DNA of 19,923 bases from JBOFDP01 sp051647125 (lineage in GTDB: Bacteria > Bacteroidota > Bacteroidia > Chitinophagales > Chitinophagaceae). This document shows, piece after piece, positions 1 through 8,984 of the stretch. The stretch spans positions 1-19,923 of the forward strand of contig JBOFDP010000002.1 of assembly GCA_051647125.1 (NCBI GenBank). Reading direction: 5' to 3'. Every line of letters begins with the position of its first letter. Within the stretch, counting starts at the first letter, position 1. A program made the translations under genes and the position numbers. The notes below the pieces were generated by a model. That model saw only the letters and a list, made by a program, of their open reading frames with translations. It was not told where the DNA came from and did not search any database.

Positions 1-364
1 AGCTGGATATACACTGTTAAAATCATTACAAGAAAAACCCTCATTGATAGAAGAGCTTAATAAGAAAACAAAAATATTAAGTACTGAGTTAGCAGAAGTA
101 TTTAAACTAAAAAGTATACCTTATCAGATAAATCAAATAGGTTCGATGATGAGTATCTTTTTTACAAAAGACATTGTAGTTAATTTTGAGTGTGTGAAGA
201 AATCAAACTCAGAATTATTCAACAAATTCTTTCACCAGATGCTTAATCAAGGGATTTATATACCTCCCTCTAGTTTTGAATCATGGTTTTTAAATAATGC
301 TCTTTCTGAAGAAGATATTGAGTATACCATACAAGCTACTAAAAAAACTTTAGATAATTTATAA
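1..364 (+). CDS. hemL: Glutamate-1-semialdehyde 2,1-aminomutase, C-terminal part (5' end outside window)
   Basis: The reading frame is open from base 2, so this is the last ~120 residues of a gene that begins left of the window. HemL is a PLP enzyme that converts glutamate-1-semialdehyde to 5-aminolevulinate in the C5 route to tetrapyrroles. The visible part matches the small C-terminal domain of the family: an AGYTLLKSL helix, then GSMMSIFFT (the family's GSMFGLFFT type strand), then FFHQMLNQGIYIPPSSFE, which corresponds to the usual FFHxxLxxGVYLPPSxFE, and an EEDIEYTIQA helix near the end. The PLP lysine lies in the missing part. The gene ends 10 bases before the next start, so it may be co-transcribed with the lipoprotein gene. 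An internal TTG at 44 is not the true start because the homology continues upstream of it. Confidence 0.88.
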   Translation, partial: AGYTLLKSLQEKPSLIEELNKKTKILSTELAEVFKLKSIPYQINQIGSMMSIFFTKDIVVNFECVKKSNSELFNKFFHQMLNQGIYIPPSSFESWFLNNALSEEDIEYTIQATKKTLDNL

Positions 365-374
365 AAATTAAACC

Positions 375-1862
375 ATGATAAAAAAAACTTTATTCTCAAT
401 TGTTGTTATACTCTCTTTATTCGTAATTAGTTGTACTAAAAACCTTGATGGTATTACAGATTTTAACAATTGGGAAGTTGAGTGGACTCCTCATTTTGGG
501 ATTCCTGTGTTAAACGCTAATATTTCGTATAATGACCTAAGGCAAATAATCCCTACAGATAATAGTTTTACTGTATCTGAAGGAAATGATAACATTCTTG
601 TCGTCAATGTTAAGCAAAATATCATCTCAGCCTTAGATGATGTTTTAGAACTTCAAAATTTTAACCATAGTTTTGATCTACCTCTAATTGGAGGGGATGA
701 CCCTTCTTTACAGCTTACTGAACAATTGCCTATAAATAAACTTATTAATTTACAAGAGGTTAATGGTACGATTAAATCTATCACATTTAATGAAGGAGTT
801 ATTTTTTTAAATATTATAGGCAATGGGGTTAACAATATAAGCTCTATTAGTGCCTCATTAGGAGATTTGAGGAGTGAAGAAATTTACCCTAAGAATAGCC
901 ATAATGTTATCGTTCCCATCCATCTAAAAGATAAAATGATAAAGGTTGCTAAAGATAATATTACCTTGGAAATACGTATAAATAAAAAACCCAATACAAG
1001 TCCTTTCAATGCAGATATAAGTTTAAACTCTGAGAATTTAGATTTGAATGCTATTGATATTGAAAACTTTGAGTATAGTCAAAGTATAGAGAAAACTTTG
1101 TCTATGAACTTTTTTGAGAATATTAATAATCAACATCCTGACTTTCTACTTAAGTTTGTCGATCCTGTTAAACTTCGCGTAAATTTTAAGAATGAATCTG
1201 GGCTTAAAGTTGAGTTAACCAATTTAAAAGCAATTTACCATTATAAAAATAACTCATCACCCGAAGAGCAAACTCTTGATATTACGACTACTAGTACTCA
1301 AACTTATAAGGAATTTACCATTACTGATATTTCTAATTTATTAACCCAAATTGTATTTACTACAGATGCACAGCTTAGTGCTTCTGAGCCAAACACTACT
1401 ACTACCATTTCTAAGGCAAAGAACGTAGAACTAAACGGATCGGTAACAATTCCTTTGAATGTAAATATTCAAAATTTAAGTTATGAAAGAACTCTTGCTT
1501 TACCCAAAATTACAGATACTAAAATTTTGGATGCTTTAGAAGAACTAACTATAAAAACATTTAGCAACAATGGATTTCCTGTAGCATTAAAATGTACTTT
1601 GAAGGCTATAGACGAAAACGGAGAGAGTATAAGAACAATTGATTTAGGAAAAATTATAACCTCTAAAAATGCAAATACAGTAATTCTTCTTGACAAAAAA
1701 ATAATAAAAGATTTAATAAGTACAGGTAAAGGGAAAATAATTTTGGGTCTTGCTACTTATGATACCAATGGACAACCAGGTGCAGGAAAGTTTACTACAA
1801 AAGATAAATTGTCTTTAAAAATAGGTATCTCTATACAAGCTAATGGAAAACAAATTTTATAA
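375..1862 (+). CDS. Large cell-envelope lipoprotein of unknown function
   Basis: A 495-residue protein with a lipoprotein signal: charged MIKK start, hydrophobic stretch, then a LFVISC lipobox with Cys20 as the predicted lipidated residue. The mature part is rich in beta-type repeats of alternating polar and hydrophobic residues, with no catalytic motif I recognise. It starts 10 bases after hemL and ends 46 bases before a DUF5723-like barrel gene. A secreted lipoprotein directly upstream of such a barrel suggests that the two act together at the outer membrane, but this is inference from position. The gene tolerates an A8 run right at its start (377-384) without losing frame, which is a useful control for the frameshifts seen later in the prophage. 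Confidence 0.8.
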   Translation: MIKKTLFSIVVILSLFVISCTKNLDGITDFNNWEVEWTPHFGIPVLNANISYNDLRQIIPTDNSFTVSEGNDNILVVNVKQNIISALDDVLELQNFNHSFDLPLIGGDDPSLQLTEQLPINKLINLQEVNGTIKSITFNEGVIFLNIIGNGVNNISSISASLGDLRSEEIYPKNSHNVIVPIHLKDKMIKVAKDNITLEIRINKKPNTSPFNADISLNSENLDLNAIDIENFEYSQSIEKTLSMNFFENINNQHPDFLLKFVDPVKLRVNFKNESGLKVELTNLKAIYHYKNNSSPEEQTLDITTTSTQTYKEFTITDISNLLTQIVFTTDAQLSASEPNTTTTISKAKNVELNGSVTIPLNVNIQNLSYERTLALPKITDTKILDALEELTIKTFSNNGFPVALKCTLKAIDENGESIRTIDLGKIITSKNANTVILLDKKIIKDLISTGKGKIILGLATYDTNGQPGAGKFTTKDKLSLKIGISIQANGKQIL

Positions 1863-1908
1863 TCCTCATAATTAATTATAATAAAAATATATACAATTAT
1901 AAAACACT

Positions 1909-3354
1909 ATGAAGACAATATTTTTAACTCTTCTATTATTAGTTAGCATCCATACCACATATGCACAGTTTGATTTTGTAGCTTATCAATTACGAGGTAG
2001 CCTTACTCAATCTACGGAACTAAATCCCTCCTTTATCAATAACCATAAGGTAAATGTAAACTTTATAATACCTTTTTTTGGGCTACATTTAAATGCCAAT
2101 CAACCTTTTTCTTTAAAGACATTGCTAAGTAAAAAAGGCAGTCAATATACACTTAATTTAAGTCAGTATTTAAATAATACTCTTATGCGTACAGCTCTTA
2201 TTTCTACACAAGTAGATATACCTATTTTATTGGTTGCATTTGATACCAAAATAGGTAATTTCTCCTTAGGAAGTAGTATAAAAGCAAATGTAAATTTTGG
2301 AATCAATAATGATTTTCTAAGACTGGTTTGGCAAGGCAATGTAGGGAATAAACAACTAGCTAATATTCAGCTAAAGAATACAGGGATTTATACTAATGTC
2401 TATTTAGATAATTTTATTGGATTTTCTAAAAGTATACTTGAAGAGAAGTTAAGAATAGGAGGAAGGTTCCATTTTCTGGTAAGTCCTGGTGGGGCTCAAA
2501 CAAAAATAGAAAATGCCAGTATCTCTACCGATCAAAATACCTATGATATACGCCTACAATTAAACAATGCCAGTTTATATATGAATGCCTTCAACGCCTT
2601 TGATTTAAATTATGGAGGTGCTGTAGATCTAGGTGCCGAATATAAGCTTAATAACCAATGGAGTTTTCAATTATCTATAAATAATATAGGAGCTATTTAT
2701 TTTAATAAAGATATACAAAAACATACCCTCGGTAATTTAGATACTACATTACAAGGATTAGACTTAGATAATCTGATAAATGGTGGAACAGATTTTAAAT
2801 TCCCAAATATAGATATTACCACTACAGAGGGAGAAATTTTTATGCAATGGCTTCCTCTAAAAATGTATTTAGGAGCTACTTGGCAATTTACAAAAAAACA
2901 ACGCTTAGATGCCACTTTTAGTCTATACAATATACCCGCCATAAGATCTACTATACCTGCCATCATGATAGGCTATAACGCACAATTGGGAAGAATATTG
3001 AATTGGGCTTTTAATGTATCTTACAATACCTATACTTCTGTGGCTTTAGGTACAGGTTTTACATTTAATGCAGGTCCTATACAACTTTACGTAATGTTAG
3101 ATAATTTTTTACCTGCCTTTGATTTATCTTTAATACGTAGTATAGATACCCGTATAGGGTTAAATCTTAATTGTGGTTATAGATATAAAAAAAGAAAAAA
3201 TAAGACCATAGAAAGTAAAACTTCTTCTAAAGAAAAAGCTACTACAGAAAGTAAAGAGTTGGATAAGTTACCAGAAATAAAACAAGGTAAGGATAGCATA
3301 GGCCTTATTAATTTGGAAAATACTAACCCCATAAATAAACCATTAAACTCTTAA
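1909..3354 (+). CDS. DUF5723-like outer-membrane beta-barrel protein
   Basis: A 481-residue protein with a Sec signal peptide that probably ends at TYA/Q20. An early NPSFINNHKVNVNF segment matches the N-terminal NPAF-type pattern I associate with the Bacteroidota DUF5723 barrels. The rest shows many short amphipathic strands with glycine and aromatic girdle residues (e.g. FIGFSKSI, WSFQLSINNIG, NWAFNVSYN), ending in the aromatic GLNLNCGYRY strand. After about residue 423 a charged Lys/Glu/Ser tail of about 58 residues follows, probably in the periplasm. No transport substrate can be read from the sequence. It follows the lipoprotein gene and stops 2 bases before the MBL nuclease gene, so all are likely in one transcription unit. 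The family name is from recall and less certain than the barrel assignment. Confidence 0.75.
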   Translation: MKTIFLTLLLLVSIHTTYAQFDFVAYQLRGSLTQSTELNPSFINNHKVNVNFIIPFFGLHLNANQPFSLKTLLSKKGSQYTLNLSQYLNNTLMRTALISTQVDIPILLVAFDTKIGNFSLGSSIKANVNFGINNDFLRLVWQGNVGNKQLANIQLKNTGIYTNVYLDNFIGFSKSILEEKLRIGGRFHFLVSPGGAQTKIENASISTDQNTYDIRLQLNNASLYMNAFNAFDLNYGGAVDLGAEYKLNNQWSFQLSINNIGAIYFNKDIQKHTLGNLDTTLQGLDLDNLINGGTDFKFPNIDITTTEGEIFMQWLPLKMYLGATWQFTKKQRLDATFSLYNIPAIRSTIPAIMIGYNAQLGRILNWAFNVSYNTYTSVALGTGFTFNAGPIQLYVMLDNFLPAFDLSLIRSIDTRIGLNLNCGYRYKKRKNKTIESKTSSKEKATTESKELDKLPEIKQGKDSIGLINLENTNPINKPLNS

Positions 3355-3356
3355 AA

Positions 3357-4757
3357 ATGAATCTTTCTTTTCATGGTGCGGCTGGATGTATAACCGGATC
3401 TAAACATCTAATAACTTTAGATACAGGAGAAAAAATATTATTAGATTGTGGTCTTTTTCAAGGAATGGGGAAACGTACGGTAAATCTAAATACTACATTC
3501 TATTTTAACCCTCAAGAAATACAGCATGTCATTATATCTCACTCCCATATTGATCATATTGGATTATTACCTTTATTGGTAAAGCAAGGTTATAAAAATA
3601 AGATTTATGTAACCACTCCTTCTGTAGAATTAATCAAAGTTTTATTAACAGATTCTGCTAATATACAAGAAGAAGACACTAAATTTTTCAACAAAAGAAG
3701 AAAACGTATAGGACTTCCTATTGTAGAACCTTTATATACTCAAACCCATGTAGAACAGGTATTACCCTTATTGCAAGGTATGGAATATAATACTTGGCAT
3801 ACAATTAGCCCTAATGTTTCTTTTTATTTTAGTGAAGCAGGACACATTATAGGTAGTGCTTCTATAAACTTAAAGCTTATAGAAAATAATAAAACTACTC
3901 ACCTTACTTTCTCTGGTGATATAGGAAAATATCAACAACAATTATTAGCCTCCCCAGCACCTTTACCATTTGAACCTGATTATCTATTGTTAGAATCCAC
4001 TTATGGTAATAGAACGCATGACTATACGAATGAACCTCTTAAGGAAACCCTTTTAGACTGGATAAAATTTATTTGTTTAAAAAATAAAGGGAAACTCGTA
4101 ATACCTGCCTTTAGTTTAGGGCGAACACAAGAAATATTATTTGCTCTTAATGAATTGGAATTAGAAAATAGATTACCCTCTATACCCTACTATGTAGATA
4201 GCCCACTTAGTATTAAAATTACTAATATTATAAGAGAAAATTTACAATATACAGCCCCACAAGATATATTATCTATTGATAGCGATCCTTTTTTCTTTAA
4301 AGGATTACAATTTATCCAAACAATAGATGAATCAAAAAGTCTAAATTATGATAATAGACCTTCTGTTATTATTTCATCAAGTGGCATGGCAGAAGCAGGA
4401 AGAGTAAAACATCATATATTTAACACTATAGAAAATTCTAAAAATTGTATTTTAATGAGTGGTTATTGTGTCCCAGAATCATTAGGAGGAAGACTATTGC
4501 AAGGATATAAAGAAGTAAAGATTTTTGGAATATTAAAACAAGTACATGCTACAATATCAAAAATAGAAGGACTTAGCGCTCATGGAGATCAACAAGATAT
4601 GCTTACTTTTATTAATAATTTTAAAAGAGAACGACTAAAAAAAATATTCTTAGTACATGGTGAACAAGAAGAACAACCACCCTTTAAAAGTATTATAGAA
4701 AATCAATTTAAAATTCCTGTAGTTATTCCACATTTATATCAAAATATTGACATATAA
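3357..4757 (+). CDS. MBL-fold / beta-CASP ribonuclease-type metallohydrolase
   Basis: A 466-residue protein of the metallo-beta-lactamase superfamily in its RNA-processing branch (CPSF-73/RNase J-like, YSH1 type). The zinc motif HSHIDH is at residues 62-67. Further metal ligands are in GHIIGSA and SGDIG. A beta-CASP segment contains SSSGMAEAGRVKHH, and the C-terminal RMMBL part has LSAHGDQQDM and LVHGEQEEQ. Members hydrolyse RNA phosphodiester bonds with two zinc ions; the exact cellular RNA target of this one cannot be deduced. All expected metal-binding motifs are present, and length fits the family. It starts 2 bases after the barrel gene and ends 5 bases before coaX. Confidence 0.9.
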   Translation: MNLSFHGAAGCITGSKHLITLDTGEKILLDCGLFQGMGKRTVNLNTTFYFNPQEIQHVIISHSHIDHIGLLPLLVKQGYKNKIYVTTPSVELIKVLLTDSANIQEEDTKFFNKRRKRIGLPIVEPLYTQTHVEQVLPLLQGMEYNTWHTISPNVSFYFSEAGHIIGSASINLKLIENNKTTHLTFSGDIGKYQQQLLASPAPLPFEPDYLLLESTYGNRTHDYTNEPLKETLLDWIKFICLKNKGKLVIPAFSLGRTQEILFALNELELENRLPSIPYYVDSPLSIKITNIIRENLQYTAPQDILSIDSDPFFFKGLQFIQTIDESKSLNYDNRPSVIISSSGMAEAGRVKHHIFNTIENSKNCILMSGYCVPESLGGRLLQGYKEVKIFGILKQVHATISKIEGLSAHGDQQDMLTFINNFKRERLKKIFLVHGEQEEQPPFKSIIENQFKIPVVIPHLYQNIDI

Positions 4758-4762
4758 TTTTT

Positions 4763-5506
4763 ATGTACTCTCTTTGTTTAGACTTTGGTAACACAAGATT
4801 AAAATATGGTATTTTTAAAAATGAGGAACTTCTCTTACGTGGTATTTTAAATACAGAAAATGCTTATCAAGAAATTATATCTCTTACTAAAGAATATGAT
4901 ATACAAAGAAGTATTCTCTCTACGGTAGTCTCTTGTGATATGCTTATAAAAGAATATTTAGCAGAAAATACAGAGTTTCACTTATTACAACAAACCAGTA
5001 ACATACCTTTCTCTCGTATTGCTATTTCAAAAAAAGAAATTATTGGAACTGATAGATTAGCATTATGTGCAGGAGCTACATTACTTACACCGCCTTTACA
5101 TCATAGCTTAATTATTTCTATAGGTACCTGCATCACCTATAATTTTTTAGATTATCAAAAAATGTTTTTAGGAGGGAGTATTTCTCCCGGATTAGCTATG
5201 CGATACAAAGCTATACATGAACATACACATTTACTTCCATTATTAACTCCTAATATGGATTTCTCTCTTATAGGTTATGATTCTGCCACCAATATACATA
5301 GTGGCATATTACTTGGAATGGCTATGGAAATTGAGGGTATTATTAATCTATATCAACAAAAATATAATCAGCTCTTTGTATGCCTTACTGGAGGAGATGT
5401 AGATTATTTGGTTAGTTTCATAAAAAATAAGATATTTGTAGACAATTGCTTTCTTTTAAAAGGATTATTTGTTATAGGAAAGCTTAATTGGAGTTCAACA
5501 ATATGA
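4763..5506 (+). CDS. coaX: Type III pantothenate kinase
   Basis: A 247-residue cytoplasmic kinase of the ASKHA fold that phosphorylates pantothenate in the first step of coenzyme A synthesis. Visible family motifs are the N-terminal phosphate loop CLDFGNTRLKYG (Asp7, Asn10), the GTDRLALCAGA segment with the putative catalytic Asp97, ISIGTCITYNF, and LGGSISPGLAMR followed by a LPLL stretch. The length agrees with other CoaX proteins. Its stop codon overlaps the ATG of the following outer-membrane protein gene (ATGA), which implies translational coupling. The order coaX, outer-membrane barrel, lptC recurs in Bacteroidota, and this supports the assignment of all three. Confidence 0.95.
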   Translation: MYSLCLDFGNTRLKYGIFKNEELLLRGILNTENAYQEIISLTKEYDIQRSILSTVVSCDMLIKEYLAENTEFHLLQQTSNIPFSRIAISKKEIIGTDRLALCAGATLLTPPLHHSLIISIGTCITYNFLDYQKMFLGGSISPGLAMRYKAIHEHTHLLPLLTPNMDFSLIGYDSATNIHSGILLGMAMEIEGIINLYQQKYNQLFVCLTGGDVDYLVSFIKNKIFVDNCFLLKGLFVIGKLNWSSTI

Positions 5507-6801
5507 TACAATTTAACCCTAGTTTACACTTCTTTTTACTATTATTGATGGGAATATCGGCAATACAAGCACAATATAACTCTCCCTATTCTCGCTATAA
5601 TCTTGGAGATGTTTATAATAATACAAACATTGCTCTTCAGGGAATGGGTAGTGCTAGTACGGCTTTAATGAGTGATAAGAATACTATAAATAGTCAAAAT
5701 CCTGCATCTTATACTTCATTACAACTCACATTACTAAATTTAGGATTAAATACTCAAATTAATAATATTTCTGATAAAAATGGAAATACTAACCAATTTA
5801 CAAATATTAATATTTCTTCACTACAATTAGCTTTTCCTGCAATCCCTCGTATTATGGGAATAGTATTAGGTTTTGAACCTCGTAGTATTATTAAATATAA
5901 TATATTGGATAAAAGTTATTTTAATAATGGAGGAATACAAGATAGTATCAATCTCCGTTATAGTGGTGATGGAGGAACATATTTTGCGTATGCAGGTCTT
6001 GCCGTAGGTTATAAATATTTTAGTTTAGGGGCTAATATAGGATACTATTGGGGACAAAAAATTTCAAGTATACAAAATCAATTTTTCGATAATAATATTT
6101 TTTCTTCTAATACTTCTACCACTTCTAGTATAGGAGGGTTTTATGCCGAATTAGGAGGAATATTCCATATCCCTATTTATAAAAACCATGCTTTACATAT
6201 AGGAGCTACTACCAAAATTCCTCAAAAAATACCAACTACAACAGATAAAATTTATAATACTTACTATGCTACTGATGATTTTGGAAATATTCCTATAGAT
6301 ACAGTATTGAATGAATCTATAAAAAGCAATACACAACTACCTCTATCTTATAGTATGGGGCTTTCTTATGATAATACATCTGGAGTAATTCTTACTACTG
6401 ATATTACGATAACCCATTGGTCTAATTTATTTATTGAAGATCCCGGTAATTTTCAAGGCTTAGCTCTCAACAATCAATGGCTTTTTAGAATGGGTGGTGA
6501 ATTTGTACCTTTTTTTTATGGTAATTCTTACTTTAACTTTATTGCCTATAGAATGGGATTTAATGTAGGGAATACAAATTTATCTTATCAAGGAAAACCT
6601 ATTTCTCAGTTTGAAATTTCTGCAGGTGTGGGCTTGCCTATCAAAAGATTTGCTTACAATAATACAAGTTCTACTATTAATATTTCTCTTTGTGTAGGAC
6701 AAAACGGAGATAAATACACCCCTTTACAATCTACTTATTATAGAATAGGAGTATCTTTTAGCTTAGGAGATATTTGGTTTATCAAAAGAAAATATGACTA
6801 A
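5503..6801 (+). CDS. Outer-membrane beta-barrel protein of the coaX-lptC locus
   Basis: A 432-residue protein with a signal peptide (LLLLMGISAIQA, cleavage before Q24) followed by YNSPYSRYNLGD, a typical start for the Bacteroidota barrel proteins next to coaX. The mature part consists of repeated amphipathic strands rich in Gly, Tyr, Asn and Ser, with the last strand ending in FSLGDIWFIKRKYD. I chose the ATG at 5503, which overlaps the coaX stop, over an in-frame TTG at 5488, because the ATG directly precedes the hydrophobic signal. Substrate is unknown; FadL/porin-like folds are the nearest general class. Its end overlaps lptC by 8 bases. Confidence 0.8.
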   Translation: MIQFNPSLHFFLLLLMGISAIQAQYNSPYSRYNLGDVYNNTNIALQGMGSASTALMSDKNTINSQNPASYTSLQLTLLNLGLNTQINNISDKNGNTNQFTNINISSLQLAFPAIPRIMGIVLGFEPRSIIKYNILDKSYFNNGGIQDSINLRYSGDGGTYFAYAGLAVGYKYFSLGANIGYYWGQKISSIQNQFFDNNIFSSNTSTTSSIGGFYAELGGIFHIPIYKNHALHIGATTKIPQKIPTTTDKIYNTYYATDDFGNIPIDTVLNESIKSNTQLPLSYSMGLSYDNTSGVILTTDITITHWSNLFIEDPGNFQGLALNNQWLFRMGGEFVPFFYGNSYFNFIAYRMGFNVGNTNLSYQGKPISQFEISAGVGLPIKRFAYNNTSSTINISLCVGQNGDKYTPLQSTYYRIGVSFSLGDIWFIKRKYD

Positions 6802-7366
6802 CATCATTATGAGTCATATTTATAGACAATCTATTTATGTATTATTGATATGCATCATTATAAGTTGCGGTAACTCTGATGAAACTTTAGATACTATCAT
6901 GAACCCATCTATTCAAATAGATCGCATTAAAAACATGACTACATTAATTACAGAAAATGGTAGGCTTAAAATGTATATGTATGCTACTAAACTTAACAAA
7001 TATAATAATGATAGTAGCCGATTTAATTTCCCACAAGGAGTAAACATGACTTTGTATAATGACTCTATAAAACCAGAAACTTTCTGTATTGCAAAATATG
7101 CGGACTATTGGAAAAAAACAGGTTTGTTATTACTCAAAGATTCTGTAGTAATATGGAATACTAAAGGAGATACCTTAATGTCTAACGAGCTTTGGTGGGA
7201 TAAAAATACAGAAAAAATATATACTAATGAACCCATATTTATACACCAACCTGGCTCAAGAATGAAAGGGACTTGCTGGCGTTCTAACGATAATCTTACA
7301 AACTATTCTATCTGTAATATGGAGGGTATTTTCGAAAATAGAAACAATTATAATCCTTTTGAATAG
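6794..7366 (+). CDS. lptC: LPS export ABC transporter periplasmic protein LptC
   Basis: A 190-residue protein with an N-terminal hydrophobic segment ending in a IIISC lipobox (Cys25), then a single beta-jellyroll domain. LptC belongs to the Lpt machine that carries lipopolysaccharide from the inner to the outer membrane. Family-like features are ITENGRLKMYMYATKL, then FPQGVNMTLYNDS, then AKYADYWKKTGLLLLKDSV and NELWWDKNTEKIYTNEPI, which correspond to the usual G-r-l-r-y-x-a, A-d-x-a-x-y, t-e-x-L-x-w-d and I-x-s-d-x-x-v pattern. The lipid anchor replaces the plain membrane helix found in Proteobacteria. A start at the Met of codon 6 is also possible. The gene converges on the purN fragment. 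Confidence 0.85.
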   Translation: MTNIIMSHIYRQSIYVLLICIIISCGNSDETLDTIMNPSIQIDRIKNMTTLITENGRLKMYMYATKLNKYNNDSSRFNFPQGVNMTLYNDSIKPETFCIAKYADYWKKTGLLLLKDSVVIWNTKGDTLMSNELWWDKNTEKIYTNEPIFIHQPGSRMKGTCWRSNDNLTNYSICNMEGIFENRNNYNPFE

Positions 7367-7444
7367 TTTATATACTACTACCTCTTGTTAGAATATATAA
7401 TTATCTATTTGCTTTTATAAATTTAAGCATTAGAGAATATTTGT

Positions 7445-7701
7445 TCATTGCAATAATTTATCTAATACTTTGGGATAAAGTTGATACTCTAATTCATGTA
7501 CTTTTTCAATAATTTCCTCTAAACTCATCTCATCTTCTACATAAAAAGCAGCTTGATCTATAATCTTCCCACCATCAAGCTCTTTAGAAACATAATGTAC
7601 TGTAAACCCCATTATCTTTACACCATAATGATAGGCATCTTCTATGCCATGAGCTCCCTTAAAACTGGGAAGTAAAGAAGGGTGTATATTAATATGTAAA
7701 A
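7445..7701 (-). pseudogene. purN: Phosphoribosylglycinamide formyltransferase, C-terminal half, cut by the prophage
   Basis: The minus strand from about 7701 down to a TGA at 7445 reads as the C-terminal ~85 residues of PurN, the N10-formyl-THF-dependent third step of purine synthesis. Diagnostic pieces are NIHPSLLPSFKGAHGIEDAY, in which the catalytic His of the NIHPSLLP motif is present, GVKIMGFTVHYVSKELDGG, and a C-terminal helix ending LYPKVLDKLLQ. The upstream half, which carries the GAR phosphate loop, is missing: the frame hits a TAA at 7706-7708, just inside the proposed prophage left end. The N-terminal half should lie to the right of the prophage, outside this window. The fragment lacks the GGKGMYG-type insertion I recall for Bacteroides PurN and looks more like the Firmicutes form. 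Confidence 0.88.
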
Positions 7702-8287
7702 TGTGTTATGGTAATAAATTGGGTATAGAGATTCTCACTAATGATATAGAGGGCTAAACGGAATGTGAATAACGGAAACCATTGATAATACTATATTTTG
7801 TGCAAAAGGATACTTCTATTTTGTTCAATCGTGATTACATTTTTTGTGTGGAAATTGCCAAAATTTGAGCGGATAGTACTATAAGACGAGCAGGAATACC
7901 AAAGAAACAAAAACACAGCCCCAAAATTTAAATTTGAAGTGAAAGTATTAAGTTTTTCATACATTTGGTTTAATACAATCAATTAATAGAAAATTTAATA
8001 CTTTTTTTGTATTAATTTTTTTGCACAAGTGGTATTGCCGAAATTCCTACTTTGGCTATTTTTAGTGCAAAAAACGACGAAAATAGAGTAATATATACTC
8101 GCTAATCCACTGTAAAATGGATAAAAAACATTGTTTTGAAGCGTTTTTGAACAATTTTGATATAGTAAAAAATAGCTACAACCCGCATAAATATTAGAAA
8201 CAGTACCAAAAATGAGGGTATGCCTTACACATTTGGTATGGTTTTTATGCTTTTTTAAAAACCCAAAAACACACTTTATCCTTAATG
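7702..8287. other. Gene-poor left terminal region, probably the transposase-binding end
   Basis: About 590 bases without a reading frame I can support. Leftward open frames at 7791-7982 and 7995-8312 show no recognisable motif and a Cys/Ser/Phe-rich composition typical of chance frames. In Mu-like elements the left terminus carries several transposase-binding sites, so such sites are expected here. TATAGAG occurs twice close to the edge (near 7733 and 7749). Two loosely similar stretches, AAATTTGAGCGGATAGTA near 7860 and AATTTTGATATAGTA near 8152, could be degenerate sites. This is weak: without the right end for comparison no site can be defined. Confidence 0.4.
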
Positions 8288-8617
8288 TTATGAGTAAAAT
8301 CTTCCATGACAAAAGTTTCTACTTTTTGTGCCAACATTAAAAGGATTTAATTCAATAGAGTAAGCACCTATTATATTATTGAAATTGGCTAAATTCGTTG
8401 GATTGGGTATAAGACCTACTTGTTGTAAAAAAGATACAACATGGTAATAGTTTACTCCATTATACAATGCAGTAGGCACATTAAACTTCTTTTGCCCTAA
8501 ATATAAATTGCGTAAAAAACCATTCCTGCGGATGAGGTGATACAGCCCTTGGTTTTCTAACATAACTACCGCCTTTGTGAGACATAAATTTAGATACAGA
8601 TAATTTGATGGTTTCAT
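8288..8617 (-). pseudogene. Probable out-of-frame 3' part of the Bro-N antirepressor gene
   Basis: This open frame overlaps the end of the Bro-N gene in another frame and continues ~190 bases beyond its stop. The part after the overlap (KKFNVPTALYNGVNYYHVVS, then FLQQVGLIPNPTNLANF) has good protein composition and ordinary codon use, so it may be the original C-terminal domain of the antirepressor, displaced by a one-base change between about 8481 and 8617. Removing one base in the GGGCAAAAG stretch just before the Bro-N stop would join the frames. The alternative is a separate short gene starting at the ATG at 8617. I cannot place the lesion exactly and the early part of this frame is probably not translated. 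Confidence 0.45.
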
Positions 8618-8975
8618 TTTTTATTAATTGATTTACTAACTTATGATTTTGAATGCTATAAAAACCAATTTTTCGTATCAGTGGTAAGACTTCGTTAGTA
8701 ATCCATTTCTCAAATTGTATGGTATCTTTTTGAGCAAAGCGAAAGATGAGTTTATACAAACCACATTCATTAACAGCATGATAAAAATTTCCATACTTTG
8801 GATTTTCAATTGTTTGTGATTCATGTGTTTTTAATTGTGATATGATAGTTTGACCATATTCTATTTCTAATATGGTACAAATATCTTCAGTGGAAAAAAA
8901 TAAAAAATCATTTACTTCAAATATACGAAGAGAATGTTCTTCAAAATTAATAGTACGCTTTTTAGAATATTTCAT
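8481..8975 (-). CDS. Bro-N domain phage antirepressor-like protein
   Basis: A 164-residue protein with a Bro-N (BRO family N-terminal) DNA-binding domain over about residues 12-105. Family-like features are LRIFEVNDFLFFSTEDICTI, then KYGNFYHAVNECGLYKLIFR, matching the usual L-x-x-v-x-E-x-G-l-Y-x-L-i-x-r-S pattern, then FEKWITNEVLPLIRKIGFYS, the near-invariant F-x-x-W-v-x-x-e-V-l-P-x-I-R-x-x-G-x-Y. In phages such proteins counteract repressors or regulate lysogeny. The remaining C-terminal part (residues ~118-164) is not recognised and may be in the wrong frame after a one-base change. The gene lies 9 bases downstream of the repressor on the same strand, so the two are probably one operon forming the lysogeny switch. 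Confidence 0.8.
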   Translation of the reverse strand: MKYSKKRTINFEEHSLRIFEVNDFLFFSTEDICTILEIEYGQTIISQLKTHESQTIENPKYGNFYHAVNECGLYKLIFRFAQKDTIQFEKWITNEVLPLIRKIGFYSIQNHKLVNQLIKNETIKLSVSKFMSHKGGSYVRKPRAVSPHPQEWFFTQFIFRAKEV

Positions 8976-8984
8976 ACAATGTGA

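Noticed and set aside
7791..8312. Leftward open frames at 7791-7982 and 7995-8312
   Set aside because: No motif, Cys/Phe/Ser-rich chance composition and no coupling with neighbours; treated as non-coding left-end DNA.
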